DNA of 64,000 nt from Candidatus Thiodiazotropha sp. LNASS1 (GTDB lineage Bacteria > Pseudomonadota > Gammaproteobacteria > Chromatiales > Chromatiaceae), in the NCBI RefSeq assembly GCF_964212655.1, contig NZ_OZ156465.1, forward strand, positions 3,658,001 through 3,722,000, written 5' to 3'. Made by a program: the position numbers and the translations under genes. The stretch's first letter is position 1, and each line of letters opens with the position of its first letter. Of this stretch, positions 54,708 to 63,795 are shown piece by piece. The notes below the pieces were generated by a model, which was not told the DNA's origin, ran no database searches, and was given only the letters and a program-made list of their open reading frames with translations.

Positions 54708-54953
54708 TTAGTATTTGTGTCTACGCCTTCCAATATTACGAGGCCGTGATTGGGGAATTTGGCTTCTACCGTGACAGGCTTCATTTCCGGAGTTGCAAAA
54801 TTCATTACAATACCTCGATATCTGCTTTTTCTTACTGCCTAAAGTGGTGCTGATATGAGAGGCTGCTGTCTCTGCAAGATTTGAATATTTATCATGTGCC
54901 CAGCGGATATAGCGCTGAGCTGTGGATAGCTGGCAACGTTCAAAGGTTGTCAT
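54708..54953 (-). pseudogene. Possible tyrosine recombinase C-terminal remnant
   Basis: The frame reads TTFERCQLSTAQRYIRWAHD then KYSNLAETAASHISTTLG. STAQRYIR followed by an Ala-rich helix resembles the catalytic-Tyr end of tyrosine integrases (TxxRYxH/R...AA). The N-terminal part is missing: only 15 bases separate the frame from the attachment repeat. Location beside a tRNA-derived repeat supports an integrase origin, but the match is short and unverified. Confidence 0.42.
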
Positions 54954-54968
54954 GATCTCTGCTGCTTG

Positions 54969-54986
54969 TGCCCCTTGCTACCATAC
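54969..54986 (+). repeat. Right attachment-site repeat (attR)
   Basis: Exact 18-base copy (TGCCCCTTGCTACCATAC) of the tRNA-Met 3' end at 19630-19647. It is directly followed by a terminator hairpin, consistent with the original chromosomal sequence downstream of the tRNA before insertion. Confidence 0.85.
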
Positions 54987-54988
54987 GT

Positions 54989-55016
54989 AAAAGGCCTGAC
55001 GTTTATCAGGCCTTTT
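54989..55016. terminator. Strong hairpin terminator, probably original tRNA-Met terminator
   Basis: Perfect 11-bp stem AAAAGGCCTGA / TCAGGCCTTTT with a 6-base loop. It works in both directions because A and T tracts flank the GC core. In the present arrangement it also serves the minus-strand gene at 55051. Confidence 0.9.
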
Positions 55017-55050
55017 AAGTTTCAGTAGATCTCAGCCAGTCCGCAATGGT

Positions 55051-55962
55051 TCAGGATTCTGCAGTGTTGCTCCAGGCAAGTTGGATCTGGGTGTTGCGTC
55101 GGATCTCGGTCAGCCTCTCCCCGAACTCATGGATATTTTCATCCAATAAAGCGGATAATTCGATCTTTCCTGTGCGGGCAGTGACCAGTTCCTTACGTTT
55201 TTCTTGCAGTTGATCGAGCTCTTTGCGGAGATGGATATCTCTGAGGTAGATCACATTGGGGGCAGTCACCTGACTCATATTCTTCCGCAATTCTCTACTT
55301 GTGAGCAGGATCTGCTTGTCCAATAGGTAAATTTCATTGCTCAGGTTATTGATCACATCCAGTTGCTCATCCCAGATTGCAAACAGATTGTCGACACCCT
55401 CTTCCACCCAGTTTTGTATCTCCTGCAGGTGCTGTTCCTTAAGCATCCGCAACACATGGGAGTCGGACATGGAAATAATGTACTCAAATACCTCGAGCCA
55501 GCTCTCTTCCCGATCATTGAAGAGTTTATCCATGTAATGCAGCATGAGTCCCACCGGCTCGGTGTAGTCGTAACCCGTATAGGATTTGCTGACTGTATTC
55601 ATGATATCGGCATAATTTACAGCGGTGCCGATAAAGGCCTTGTCGTCTTCCAATTGGATGCCTTTGGCGTAGATTGTAGTCAGCCGGTTGAGCATGCGAA
55701 TATATCCGTCATCCTTGATCTGGCTCTTTTCCGAACGGATGAAACCGGAGATTTCGGTCAGTAATGCACGCAGCTGTTCGACATCCGGATCACTGTGCTT
55801 ACGCCCGAGCAACGACTCCAGGTAGTCGAAATACTGTTTGATGATTTTGCACGACTCTTCCTGAGCCAGGACGGGAAGTCGCTCGACAGAGTTGATTCTG
55901 AAGGGTAAATCCTCCAGGTTTGTCAGATGATCTTTGTTTAGGTTCCGGTGCAGGTTGCTCAT
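55051..55962 (-). CDS. Hypothetical cytoplasmic coiled-coil protein
   Basis: 303 residues, no family recognised, no signal peptide or TM. Mostly helical and acidic; the C-terminal 100 residues form a probable coiled coil (LSNEIYLLDKQILLTSRELRKN and DIHLRKELDQLQEKRKELV, given as separate pieces). It ends 35 bases from the shared terminator. First gene right of the island. Confidence 0.75.
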   Translation of the reverse strand: MSNLHRNLNKDHLTNLEDLPFRINSVERLPVLAQEESCKIIKQYFDYLESLLGRKHSDPDVEQLRALLTEISGFIRSEKSQIKDDGYIRMLNRLTTIYAKGIQLEDDKAFIGTAVNYADIMNTVSKSYTGYDYTEPVGLMLHYMDKLFNDREESWLEVFEYIISMSDSHVLRMLKEQHLQEIQNWVEEGVDNLFAIWDEQLDVINNLSNEIYLLDKQILLTSRELRKNMSQVTAPNVIYLRDIHLRKELDQLQEKRKELVTARTGKIELSALLDENIHEFGERLTEIRRNTQIQLAWSNTAES

Positions 55963-56239
55963 TGCCTGGCTATATTCCCAAAATACCCTATGAATTACTA
56001 GATAAATTATATTAACATTTTCTAATATATCAAGTAATTTAGCTCTAAAATGTTGTGAAATTCAATGTCATGAAATCCCTATCGGCTTGCTTATCAATAA
56101 CTTGAGGTGTGCTTGAGGTTGCAGACGCCGATAGTTCCGATGGCTCAAAAATTAAGTAATTTTCATCCATTTAACTTAGAATGCAGCGTTTGGTCTCATG
56201 CCCAAGGGTAAAACTAGATTTGATGAGTTGGGGGGAAGC

Positions 56240-57553
56240 GTGATTGGGAATAAAAACAGTAGGTTAAGCGGTCTGTTGGCAGCTGTGCTATTTATGCCGG
56301 GCCTGTGTCTGGCGGATGATGCCGTCCTGAATGGCGCAAATACGGGCTGGATCATGGCTTCCACAGCGTTGGTGCTTTTCATGACCCTCCCTGGCCTGGC
56401 TATGTTCTACGGCGGTCTGGTGAGGACCAAGAATGTCCTCTCGGTCCTCATGCAGTGCTTCGCGATTGCCGCTATGGTCTCCATTCTCTGGTTAATCGCG
56501 GGATACAGTCTGGCTTTCGGTGAAGGTAATGCCTGGGTGGGTGATTTCAGCAAGGTGCTGATGGCGGGTATCGGGCGGGAGACCCTCTCCGGCGATATTC
56601 CGGAATCCCTGTTCATGCTGTTCCAGATGACCTTTGCGATTATCACACCCGCACTGATCGTGGGTGGATTCGCCGAGCGCATGCGTTTCTCTTCGATGCT
56701 GCTGTTCAGCGCCATCTGGTTGTTTGTGGTCTACGTGCCGATAACCCATTGGGTTTGGGGCGGCGGCTGGCTGGGCAGCATGGGCTTATATGATTTTGCC
56801 GGTGGCACGGTGGTTCACATTACCGCTGGCGTGGCGGCACTGGTGGCGGCCATGGTGATGGGGCCCCGCCATGGTTTCGGTACTGCTTCCATGATGCCTC
56901 ACAACATGACCATGACCATTGCCGGGGCGGGCATGCTTTGGGTCGGGTGGTTCGGTTTCAACGGCGGTAGCGCGCTCGCTTCCGACGGCAACGCCGCCAT
57001 GGCGATGCTGGTGACCCACATCTCCGCCGCAACCGGCGCCATGACCTGGCTCGTCCGTGAATGGATCAAATTCGGCAAGCCCAGTGCCTTGGGCGCTGTG
57101 ACCGGAATGGTGGCCGGCCTGGGTACGATTACACCCGCATCGGGTTTTGTCGGCCCTGCGGGGGCTTTGGTGATCGGTCTGCTTGCAGGTGCGATCTGTT
57201 TCAGTGCCACCAACTATCTGAAACAGGTGTTGAAAATCGATGACTCCCTCGATGTCTTTCCTGTCCATGGGATAGGCGGTATCCTCGGCACCCTGCTTGC
57301 AGGGGTGTTTTCCTCGACCTCGCTGGGGGTCTTCTCCGGATATGGCTTTGCCGATGGTATTGAGACCATGGGTGGGCAATTCACTGTCCAGTTAATAGGT
57401 GTTGTGACAACTATTGTCTTCACCGGGATTGCAACCTTCGCAATCCTGAAACTGGTGGATGCCCTGTTGGGATTGAGAGTCGACAAGGATCAGGAGATCG
57501 AGGGTCTGGATATCGTGCTGCACGAAGAGCGTGGCTATAACGAAATCGGCTGA
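56240..57553 (+). CDS. amtB: Ammonium transporter
   Basis: 437 residues with a signal peptide (RLSGLLAAVLFMPGLCLA) and eleven TM segments. Signature blocks: GLAMFYGGLVRTKNVLS, FAGGTVVHITAG (first pore His), WVGWFGFNGGSALAS and FPVHGIGGILGTLLAG (second pore His). Imports ammonium; usually controlled by the PII protein GlnK, which is not encoded nearby. The start is GTG 56240, preceded by a GGGGGGAA site; an upstream ATG at 56198 would place 14 polar residues before the signal peptide. Confidence 0.95.
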   Translation: MIGNKNSRLSGLLAAVLFMPGLCLADDAVLNGANTGWIMASTALVLFMTLPGLAMFYGGLVRTKNVLSVLMQCFAIAAMVSILWLIAGYSLAFGEGNAWVGDFSKVLMAGIGRETLSGDIPESLFMLFQMTFAIITPALIVGGFAERMRFSSMLLFSAIWLFVVYVPITHWVWGGGWLGSMGLYDFAGGTVVHITAGVAALVAAMVMGPRHGFGTASMMPHNMTMTIAGAGMLWVGWFGFNGGSALASDGNAAMAMLVTHISAATGAMTWLVREWIKFGKPSALGAVTGMVAGLGTITPASGFVGPAGALVIGLLAGAICFSATNYLKQVLKIDDSLDVFPVHGIGGILGTLLAGVFSSTSLGVFSGYGFADGIETMGGQFTVQLIGVVTTIVFTGIATFAILKLVDALLGLRVDKDQEIEGLDIVLHEERGYNEIG

Positions 57554-57589
57554 AGCGGTTGCAACGCATATGGGCCGATTGGATTAGTG

Positions 57590-58012
57590 TTAACAGGCCC
57601 TAGTTGATGGATCGCTTCTATAACTGGCCAAAGCGCTGTCTGTTTCGAATATGGCTACCTCGACGACCGGAAAGCCACCGGCTTCCACATGTTCAAAGAT
57701 CAGCCGGGCGATATTCTCCGCTGTGGGGTTTGTATCCATTACATATACGGATTCTCCAGCCTGTTGCAGCAGAGGGAGAACCGGATCATCGCTATGTAGC
57801 AACATATTGTGATCCAGGGTCTGGTCGATCCAGTTTTTCACATAGTCACCGATATCGGAAAAATCGCACACCATACCCAACGGATCGAGTTGTTCGGCCT
57901 CCAGGCGGATAACGGCCTTTGCATTGTGGCCATGCAGATGACGGCATTTCCCCTGGTGGTTGAGGAGTCTGTGGCCGTAACAGAAGTGGATCTCTTTAGT
58001 GACTGAAAACAT
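57590..58012 (-). CDS. 6-pyruvoyl-tetrahydropterin synthase / QueD family protein
   Basis: 140 residues. Zinc-binding histidines lie in FCYGHRLLNH and HLHGHN, and the conserved Cys is in GKCRHLHGHN. MVCDFSDIGDYVKNWIDQTLDHNML and NPTAENIARLIFEHV (each a separate conserved block) are typical. In bacteria this fold is usually 6-carboxy-5,6,7,8-tetrahydropterin synthase of queuosine biosynthesis; other que genes are not in the window. Convergent with amtB. Confidence 0.87.
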   Translation of the reverse strand: MFSVTKEIHFCYGHRLLNHQGKCRHLHGHNAKAVIRLEAEQLDPLGMVCDFSDIGDYVKNWIDQTLDHNMLLHSDDPVLPLLQQAGESVYVMDTNPTAENIARLIFEHVEAGGFPVVEVAIFETDSALASYRSDPSTRAC

Positions 58013-58136
58013 CTCGTGAAACGTGGCTCTGGAAAAGGGGCTCAGTATAAAGCCATGATTGACGGGCTGCCAGTAGTGGTAAAGGAATCAATATCGATGC
58101 CGCTAAACAGATAGCGATTTTAATCTGTGGACGGTC

Positions 58137-58625
58137 ATGAGCGAAGAATCAGAAAGCGAAGAGTTCGAGGTGATATTCGTGGCACGAGAGGCTGTAGGTC
58201 ATCTTCGGCGTCTTTCGCGTGATTTTCCCCACCTCGCCACCCAGCCGGTACGTGTAGCCATAGACACCTGGAATGAGGAGATGTTCCAAAAGGGGGAGTT
58301 GGTCCTTGTACAGAAACAGCGTGCCAAGGCCGAGCAAGACGCCCTGGAGAAGCGTGCCATCGATCTCATTGAAGAGAATCTCGTGGACGATGTTCTCGAT
58401 CAGTTGAACCGGGAATCAACCAAGGAGATCGACTATTACGATTTGATCGATATGGTTGGTAAAGACCGCTATATAGAGGCCCTCACAAGGGAGGCGGTTG
58501 AATTGAAAGTCAATGCAGTCTCTTCGGAACAGGCAGCCGAACTCTGGAACAATTGCGGAAAACCCACCGTAGGAGGTGAAAGGTGGACTGCCACCGGGGT
58601 TTCCGTGCTGATGGGAAAAAGTTAA
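58137..58625 (+). CDS. Hypothetical cytoplasmic protein
   Basis: 162 residues, no family recognised. Acidic N-terminus (MSEESESEEFEVIF), then helical segments with charged residues; no signal peptide, TM or known catalytic motif. The coding appearance is good (clean start, long frame, convergent neighbour at 58642). Function unknown. Confidence 0.7.
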   Translation: MSEESESEEFEVIFVAREAVGHLRRLSRDFPHLATQPVRVAIDTWNEEMFQKGELVLVQKQRAKAEQDALEKRAIDLIEENLVDDVLDQLNRESTKEIDYYDLIDMVGKDRYIEALTREAVELKVNAVSSEQAAELWNNCGKPTVGGERWTATGVSVLMGKS

Positions 58626-58641
58626 AAAACCAGGACACGTA

Positions 58642-59310
58642 TCAACGGCTCTGGACTGCCACCGGCGTGCCGGGTGTCAGAAAGCAGCCTGTATAGAGAT
58701 GTTCCTCCGCGATCAGATAGCCACCGTGAAATTGCAGATGGTGTGGAAAATCTATTTTACATGCCGCAGTGGGTCTGAATTGAAACCGCTGCCGCGAGAT
58801 ATCGAAATCCAGTGTGACCGATTGAAAGCCGAAAAAGCGTCCGACCAGCGGGTAGTAACATTTGTAGAGGCTCTCTTTGGCGCTGAAAATCAAGCGTCGC
58901 GGCAGATCCTGGTGATGCTGCATGAATGTCTTCTCATCCTCGGTGTCGATGTAGCGGGCAATTTTCGGTTTTAATGGCTTGAGCGGTTCCACGTCTATTC
59001 CCAGACTGACAACCTCCCCTTCCACTGCACAGACGGCGACACAGCTGTCATCACAGTGACTGATACTACCGACATATCCCCGAGGCCAGATCGGTTGTCT
59101 ATCTTCACCACGCAGCAGCGGACCGTCCGGGGCATCTAGTTGTTCCAGGGCTGTGTGGGCCGCATTGCGGCCGGCACGGAACTGCCGCTGGCGTTTTGCG
59201 ACACTATCTTGAATAAGCCGTTCCTCTTCCGTTCGTACAGGTGTCTCCCACATCTCGTCAGTGGCGTGGACGATCACGACATTTGCAGGGAAGAGTGAGG
59301 AGAGATTCAT
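58642..59310 (-). CDS. 4'-phosphopantetheinyl transferase (EntD type)
   Basis: 222 residues. Transfers phosphopantetheine from CoA to carrier proteins of siderophore, polyketide or fatty acid synthesis. EntD-type motifs: GSISHCDDSCVAV, LGIDVEP with Mg2+-binding Asp/Glu, and FSAKESLYKCYYPLVG. No NRPS or PKS genes are in the window. Convergent with the hypothetical gene at 58137. Confidence 0.9.
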   Translation of the reverse strand: MNLSSLFPANVVIVHATDEMWETPVRTEEERLIQDSVAKRQRQFRAGRNAAHTALEQLDAPDGPLLRGEDRQPIWPRGYVGSISHCDDSCVAVCAVEGEVVSLGIDVEPLKPLKPKIARYIDTEDEKTFMQHHQDLPRRLIFSAKESLYKCYYPLVGRFFGFQSVTLDFDISRQRFQFRPTAACKIDFPHHLQFHGGYLIAEEHLYTGCFLTPGTPVAVQSR

Positions 59311-59664
59311 GCCGCGATTTTGTGTTTGATATTACGCAAAGGGCGAATTGTAACATTAATGCTGGATGCTCAGTGGTGACTTTATTTGTCGACTACCGCT
59401 GTGTATGGAAAATCTTGATTCATAGGCAAACAACAAGAAGCAGATTCCCAAGTTTTATTTTTTCCTAACTAACTTTCAATGGCTTAGCCAAGCATCCAGT
59501 GATTGCATTCACAGATTCATCCAATCATTGTGAACTAATTGTGTCATTGAGAGATTTTCCCCAAACCCGGGTTTTTTCTTTCCATACAATCAATCAGTCA
59601 AGAGGAGATGGAAGCGGATCAGGGTTAGGTCCAGGGTTTTAATACCAAGAAAAGAGGCCTGCAC
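59311..59664. other. Intergenic region upstream of the nine-haem cytochrome
   Basis: 354 bases between divergent genes. A small palindrome AAACCCGGGTTT with a T-run at about 59564-59580 is visible. It must include promoters for both flanking genes, but I could not place them. No sigma-54 site seen. Confidence 0.4.
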
Positions 59665-62538
59665 ATGCACAAGGGTTATAAGTCAAGATTAACTATACTC
59701 ATACTTATTCCACTCCTCACCTTGCCGGTGTCGGTCTTTGCCAAAGGCAAGCCGGTGAAGACGCTGCGTATTACCGAAGCTGCCTATGATGGCACGCTCT
59801 CTGTTACCGGTGACCGTGCAGCGAGAAACACGGAAGTCATTGTCAGCAACCCCAATCCCGATGTCAGTCAATCCTGGTCGACGACCAGTAACAGGCGGGG
59901 ACAATGGGTGCTGAGTGTGGCTGATCCGCAACCTGTGCCCTGCCGGGTGAGCGCCAGCGATGGAGCCAACGAAGCCAGTGCGGATGTGGTCGGCGCTCCC
60001 GATGACTGCGATGGGACTGTGGTGGTCAACACGCCGCCGACCGCGATGGATGACAACGCCGAGACCGATCTCAATCAACAGGTCGTGATCGATCTCTTGG
60101 CCAATGACAGCGATGCCGACGGCAGTCTTGATCCGGCCAGCCTCGACTTCGTTTCCCTGCCAGCCAACGGCAGCCTGAGCGACAACGGCGATGGTACGGT
60201 AGTCTATCAGCCCGATACGGACTTTTTCGGCAGCGATAGTTTCGACTATCAGGTATCAGACGATCAGGGCGCTCCGTCCAATACCGCGACGGTGAGCGTA
60301 ACGGTCAACTATTCGCCACCACCGCCACCGGTCGATCCGGTCTCGATCAACTCCACAAGCGCGAACACCGCATTGCCTGCATCGCCGGTGACTGAACGGC
60401 CTGTGGCAGCCTCCAGTGAATATAAAGTGCTTGCCGCCAATGACCTTGGCATGCATTGCGCCGACCTCGATTATCAGGTCTTTAGTATCCTGCCTCCGTT
60501 CAATGTCATCCATGCCCAGGTGGTAAGGCGTGGTGTCGGCAACAGTGCGCCTCGGTTGATGGACGACAGCAATATCGATCTCTATTACTCTGCCGCTTCG
60601 AACGCTGATGATCCTGCCTTGACAGACGATCCTGTATCGCCGGTCTTCAAGTCAAATTTCTGGGCCGATCCCGACATGGATGGCCGAACATTCGGTTTCG
60701 ATACCTATGAACCGCTCTTCTTCGGCCTGTTGCTGCCGAGCGATATTTCGACCCAGGATGTGGGATTGCCGGTCCCTGACAGCCACCTGTTGCGTGACTG
60801 CCTGGTCGGCTACCTGGACGGTACTGCGGACGCAGCCACCACGCGCCAGGCATGTGCCATGGTGCAGCAGAACATGCCGGGTCTGTTCGTACCCTTCTCC
60901 GATAATCAACCGCAGAGGTTCAGTCGTTTCGATGTGAATATCAACTTCTTCAACGAACTGTTGGGTGGTGTGGGCCTGGGTGGCCTGATCCATGACGTCA
61001 ACTGGTTTGCGGCGGATGGTATTCCGATCATGCCGGTGGACGATCAGGGTCGCTCCAATCCCTATCCTTTAATGCGGGTCGAAGCGATCGATCGCGGATC
61101 ACAGGCTCAGCTCGCCTCCACCGATATCGTAGTGCCGGTAGCATCGGAAGCCGACTGTCAGACCTGTCACGCCACTGCGCTCGACTGTGCCTCGGTACCG
61201 GCCAATCCCGCTTTCGAGTGCGACGGTAGCGCTCTCAATCGCACCGCCGACTGGAATATCATGAGCATCGATGGGGACGCTGAAGGTGTCATGCCGCCGG
61301 GTGACAACGACCTGCAGCGGCTGCTGAACACCGCCAAGGTCAATATCCTGCGCCTGCATGACCGCAAACACGGCACCGATCTGGACGCCTCGCGTCCGGT
61401 GCAGTGCGCCACCTGTCACTACACCCCGGCTCTCGATCTGGCACAGCTGGGTCCCACGGACTCCCCGGGTACCAGCCAGACAGCCCATATCACGATGTCG
61501 CGGGCGATGCACGGTCATCACGGTACCATCCCGGCCGATCCGAACCGGCCTTTCGATGCGGTGACCAACAATCTGTTCCCAGACATGCCTGCGCCGGATG
61601 ATCCCATGCGCCATGCTCTGGCGGTGGACCACTTCCCCCAGGCAACGGACGAATCCCAGACCGTCACCGAGTATGTGCAGGAGAAGACCTGTTACACCTG
61701 CCACCCCGGCAAGCGTACCCAGTGTCTGCGCGGTGCCATGGCTGCGGGCGGCGTGGTCTGTCAGGACTGTCACGGTCAAGCCAGACACGTGGGCAACGAT
61801 TTCTCCGAGAATCTGGCCGGCACACCCTGGCCCGAAGGCGCCAATCTCAACAAACGGGTGCCCTGGGCCAGCGAGCCAGGTTGTCAAAGCTGCCACACCG
61901 GTGATGCGGTCAATCCGAATCATCCTGCCGGCGCCATTGTCGCGGATGACGGCATTCGCCTGCTGCAGGCCTTCAATCTGGTGCCGGGCAGGGATCCCTC
62001 AGGGGTAGAGGACGGTACCGAACTGGCTATCGCCCACAGTGCACCAAGCTCCCGTTTCGCCGAGAACGAGACCCTCTACCGGTTGAGTAAGGGTCACGGT
62101 GGGTTGATGTGCCAGGCCTGCCACGGCAGCACCCATGCCATATTCCCCAATCCTATGCCGAACGCCAACGACAATGTGGCTTCCAATCAGCTGCAGGGCC
62201 ATGCCGGCACCATCGTCGAATGCGATACCTGCCACGATCCAAGCACCTTTGAAAATGGCGGATCGTTGGAACTGACCATGAACGGTCCTCATGGCATGCA
62301 TCCAGTCGGCTCCTTCCGTTGGAATAAGTCTCATAAGGAGGCACGCAACAGCGGCGGTCAGAATTGTCGTGCCTGCCATGGCGCCAATGGCGAAGGCACG
62401 GTACTTTCGGCCATGTCCACCGATCGCATGCTGTTGTGTAAGGATGAGAAAGGAACGATGTGCAGCAACGATGACTACGCCCTCTTTCCCAAGGGGCATG
62501 AAGTAGGCTGCGCCGACTGTCATGAGAAGAAACTCTGA
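59665..62538 (+). CDS. Nine-haem c-type cytochrome with N-terminal Ig/cadherin-like domains
   Basis: 957 residues with signal peptide (ILILIPLLTLPVSVFA). Residues about 30-115 form an Ig-like domain. About 118-216 form a tandem-95/cadherin-like repeat (NTPPTAMDDNAETDL, LLANDSDADGS, FFGSDSFDYQVSDDQG). A Pro-rich linker and a conserved domain (LAANDLGMHCADLDYQVFSILPP, in two parts) follow. The C-terminal half has nine CxxCH motifs: CQTCH, CATCH, CYTCH, CQDCH, CQSCH, CQACH, CDTCH, CRACH and CADCH. Probably an extracellular or outer-membrane cytochrome. It lies outside the tRNA-linked island. Confidence 0.9.
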   Translation: MHKGYKSRLTILILIPLLTLPVSVFAKGKPVKTLRITEAAYDGTLSVTGDRAARNTEVIVSNPNPDVSQSWSTTSNRRGQWVLSVADPQPVPCRVSASDGANEASADVVGAPDDCDGTVVVNTPPTAMDDNAETDLNQQVVIDLLANDSDADGSLDPASLDFVSLPANGSLSDNGDGTVVYQPDTDFFGSDSFDYQVSDDQGAPSNTATVSVTVNYSPPPPPVDPVSINSTSANTALPASPVTERPVAASSEYKVLAANDLGMHCADLDYQVFSILPPFNVIHAQVVRRGVGNSAPRLMDDSNIDLYYSAASNADDPALTDDPVSPVFKSNFWADPDMDGRTFGFDTYEPLFFGLLLPSDISTQDVGLPVPDSHLLRDCLVGYLDGTADAATTRQACAMVQQNMPGLFVPFSDNQPQRFSRFDVNINFFNELLGGVGLGGLIHDVNWFAADGIPIMPVDDQGRSNPYPLMRVEAIDRGSQAQLASTDIVVPVASEADCQTCHATALDCASVPANPAFECDGSALNRTADWNIMSIDGDAEGVMPPGDNDLQRLLNTAKVNILRLHDRKHGTDLDASRPVQCATCHYTPALDLAQLGPTDSPGTSQTAHITMSRAMHGHHGTIPADPNRPFDAVTNNLFPDMPAPDDPMRHALAVDHFPQATDESQTVTEYVQEKTCYTCHPGKRTQCLRGAMAAGGVVCQDCHGQARHVGNDFSENLAGTPWPEGANLNKRVPWASEPGCQSCHTGDAVNPNHPAGAIVADDGIRLLQAFNLVPGRDPSGVEDGTELAIAHSAPSSRFAENETLYRLSKGHGGLMCQACHGSTHAIFPNPMPNANDNVASNQLQGHAGTIVECDTCHDPSTFENGGSLELTMNGPHGMHPVGSFRWNKSHKEARNSGGQNCRACHGANGEGTVLSAMSTDRMLLCKDEKGTMCSNDDYALFPKGHEVGCADCHEKKL

Positions 62539-62886
62539 TCGACAGGTCTTTGCCGGATGGTTGTTTTGGTTTGCCCATTCCATGACGGAATGGGCAGGCC
62601 CCATGTTACCCCGGTACTACCGAAAGATGTATAAGCGCGACGGGTTTCGTCAGTTACATAATTTTCCCTTGACCTTCTCTTTGTGAGCATGCATGCTCAA
62701 CTTCATGAACAACATCCACCAGACAAAGATGACCATTAAGCACCGCCGTCTACCCGTATGGGCAGTCGCCGTTTCATCTGCGTCCGGGAGTTTGATGCGA
62801 AGTTAGCAAACACCTAAACAAGTTTTTTTTTACAAGGCCGCAGATGACATCATCTGCGGCCTTTTTCGTTATAGGAGGTAAATAAA
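62539..62886. other. Intergenic region between cytochrome and EamA genes
   Basis: 348 bases. A possible 37-codon frame begins near 62694 (MLNFMNN...) but has no supporting ribosome-binding site, so it is not called. A terminator lies at its right end. Confidence 0.4.
62834..62866 (+). terminator. Rho-independent terminator before the EamA gene
   Basis: Perfect 14-bp stem AAGGCCGCAGATGA / TCATCTGCGGCCTT with a 2-base loop and a T-tract. It is about 300 bases after the cytochrome stop and only about 20 bases before the next start, so it may end the cytochrome transcript or a short leader RNA. Confidence 0.88.
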
Positions 62887-63795
62887 ATGTCCGTGCCGGC
62901 CGCCTATCTTGGGATCGTGCTGATTTGGGGTACCACACCGCTTGCCATCAAGTGGAGCGGTGAGGGTGTCGGCTATCTGTTTGGCGTCACCGGCCGTATG
63001 GTGATCGGCGTCATCCTGGCGTTGTTGGTGCTGCGCATGATCGGTCAGCCTCTGGTATGGCATAAGCGTGCGCGACACACCTATCTGGCGGCGGGCCTGG
63101 GCATATTCATCGCCATGACGGCTGTCTATTGGGCATCCCAGTACATACCTTCGGGATGGATTTCAGTGGTTTTCGGATTGTCGCCGATCTTCACAGGTCT
63201 GATGGCGAGGATATGGCTGCAGGAGCCGGGGCTCGATCTGCAGCGCTTTATGGCGGTATTGATAGCGCTGGCCGGGTTGGCAACGATCTTCAGCGTGGGT
63301 GTTGAGCTCGGTGTAAGCTTTGTCATGGGGCTGAGCGGTGTAATGATCTCGGTGGTCACTCACTCTGCCAGTGCGGTATGGGTGAAGCGTATCGATGCTC
63401 AGCTGCATGGCTTGGTGGTGGCGGCCGGGGGGCTGCTGGTGGCGGTGCCTCTGTTCCTCCTGAGTTGGTTCCTGCAGGGCCAGGGTTGGCCTGTGGTTAT
63501 CGAACAGCGAGCCCTGACATCGATTGTCTATCTCGGTGTCGTCGGTTCGGTACTTGGGTTTGCCCTCTACTTTTACGTTTTGCGATATGTGGAGACAACC
63601 AAGGTTGCGCTGATAACACTCATGACACCGATAATCGCACTATTGGCCGGGAAGTGGCTGAACGCGGAGCAGGTGGAGACAAACGTATGGGTAGGCACAG
63701 CGCTGATTATGTTGGGACTGGCAGGGTTTGAATTGGGTGGTCGGTTACGTACTCAATTGCGATCGAGCAGGGCCAGCGAGAGTGTCGGCCAATAG
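62887..63795 (+). CDS. EamA/DMT-family transporter
   Basis: 302 residues with ten TM segments in two EamA repeats (about 1-135 and 145-285). Conserved features: LIWGTTPLAIKW at the first helix, VYWASQYIPSGWISVVFGLSP and ALYFYVLRYVETTKVALITLMTPI, read as adjacent helices. Likely exports amino acids or other metabolites; the substrate cannot be assigned. Preceded by AGGAGGT. The 3' end overlaps the convergent TRAP gene by about 43 bases. Confidence 0.9.
   Translation: MSVPAAYLGIVLIWGTTPLAIKWSGEGVGYLFGVTGRMVIGVILALLVLRMIGQPLVWHKRARHTYLAAGLGIFIAMTAVYWASQYIPSGWISVVFGLSPIFTGLMARIWLQEPGLDLQRFMAVLIALAGLATIFSVGVELGVSFVMGLSGVMISVVTHSASAVWVKRIDAQLHGLVVAAGGLLVAVPLFLLSWFLQGQGWPVVIEQRALTSIVYLGVVGSVLGFALYFYVLRYVETTKVALITLMTPIIALLAGKWLNAEQVETNVWVGTALIMLGLAGFELGGRLRTQLRSSRASESVGQ

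Larger units (their letters stand above)
54060..55050. other. AT-rich island end without intact genes
   Basis: About 990 bases at the right end of the island. The part to about 54600 is markedly AT-rich with no coding signal. The rest holds a possible recombinase remnant, the right attachment repeat and a terminator, annotated separately. A 64-codon minus-strand frame (54611-54805, starting MNFATPEMKPVTVEAKF) follows the remnant and is unassigned. Confidence 0.5.

Noticed and set aside
56101-56160. Possible sigma-54 promoter upstream of amtB (TGTGCTTGAGGTTGCA)
   Set aside because: The invariant GG of the -24 element is not conserved, so the match is not credible despite amtB often being NtrC-controlled.
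61099-61923. 274-codon minus-strand frame opposite the nine-haem cytochrome
   Set aside because: Antisense shadow; the plus strand has nine CxxCH motifs in frame.
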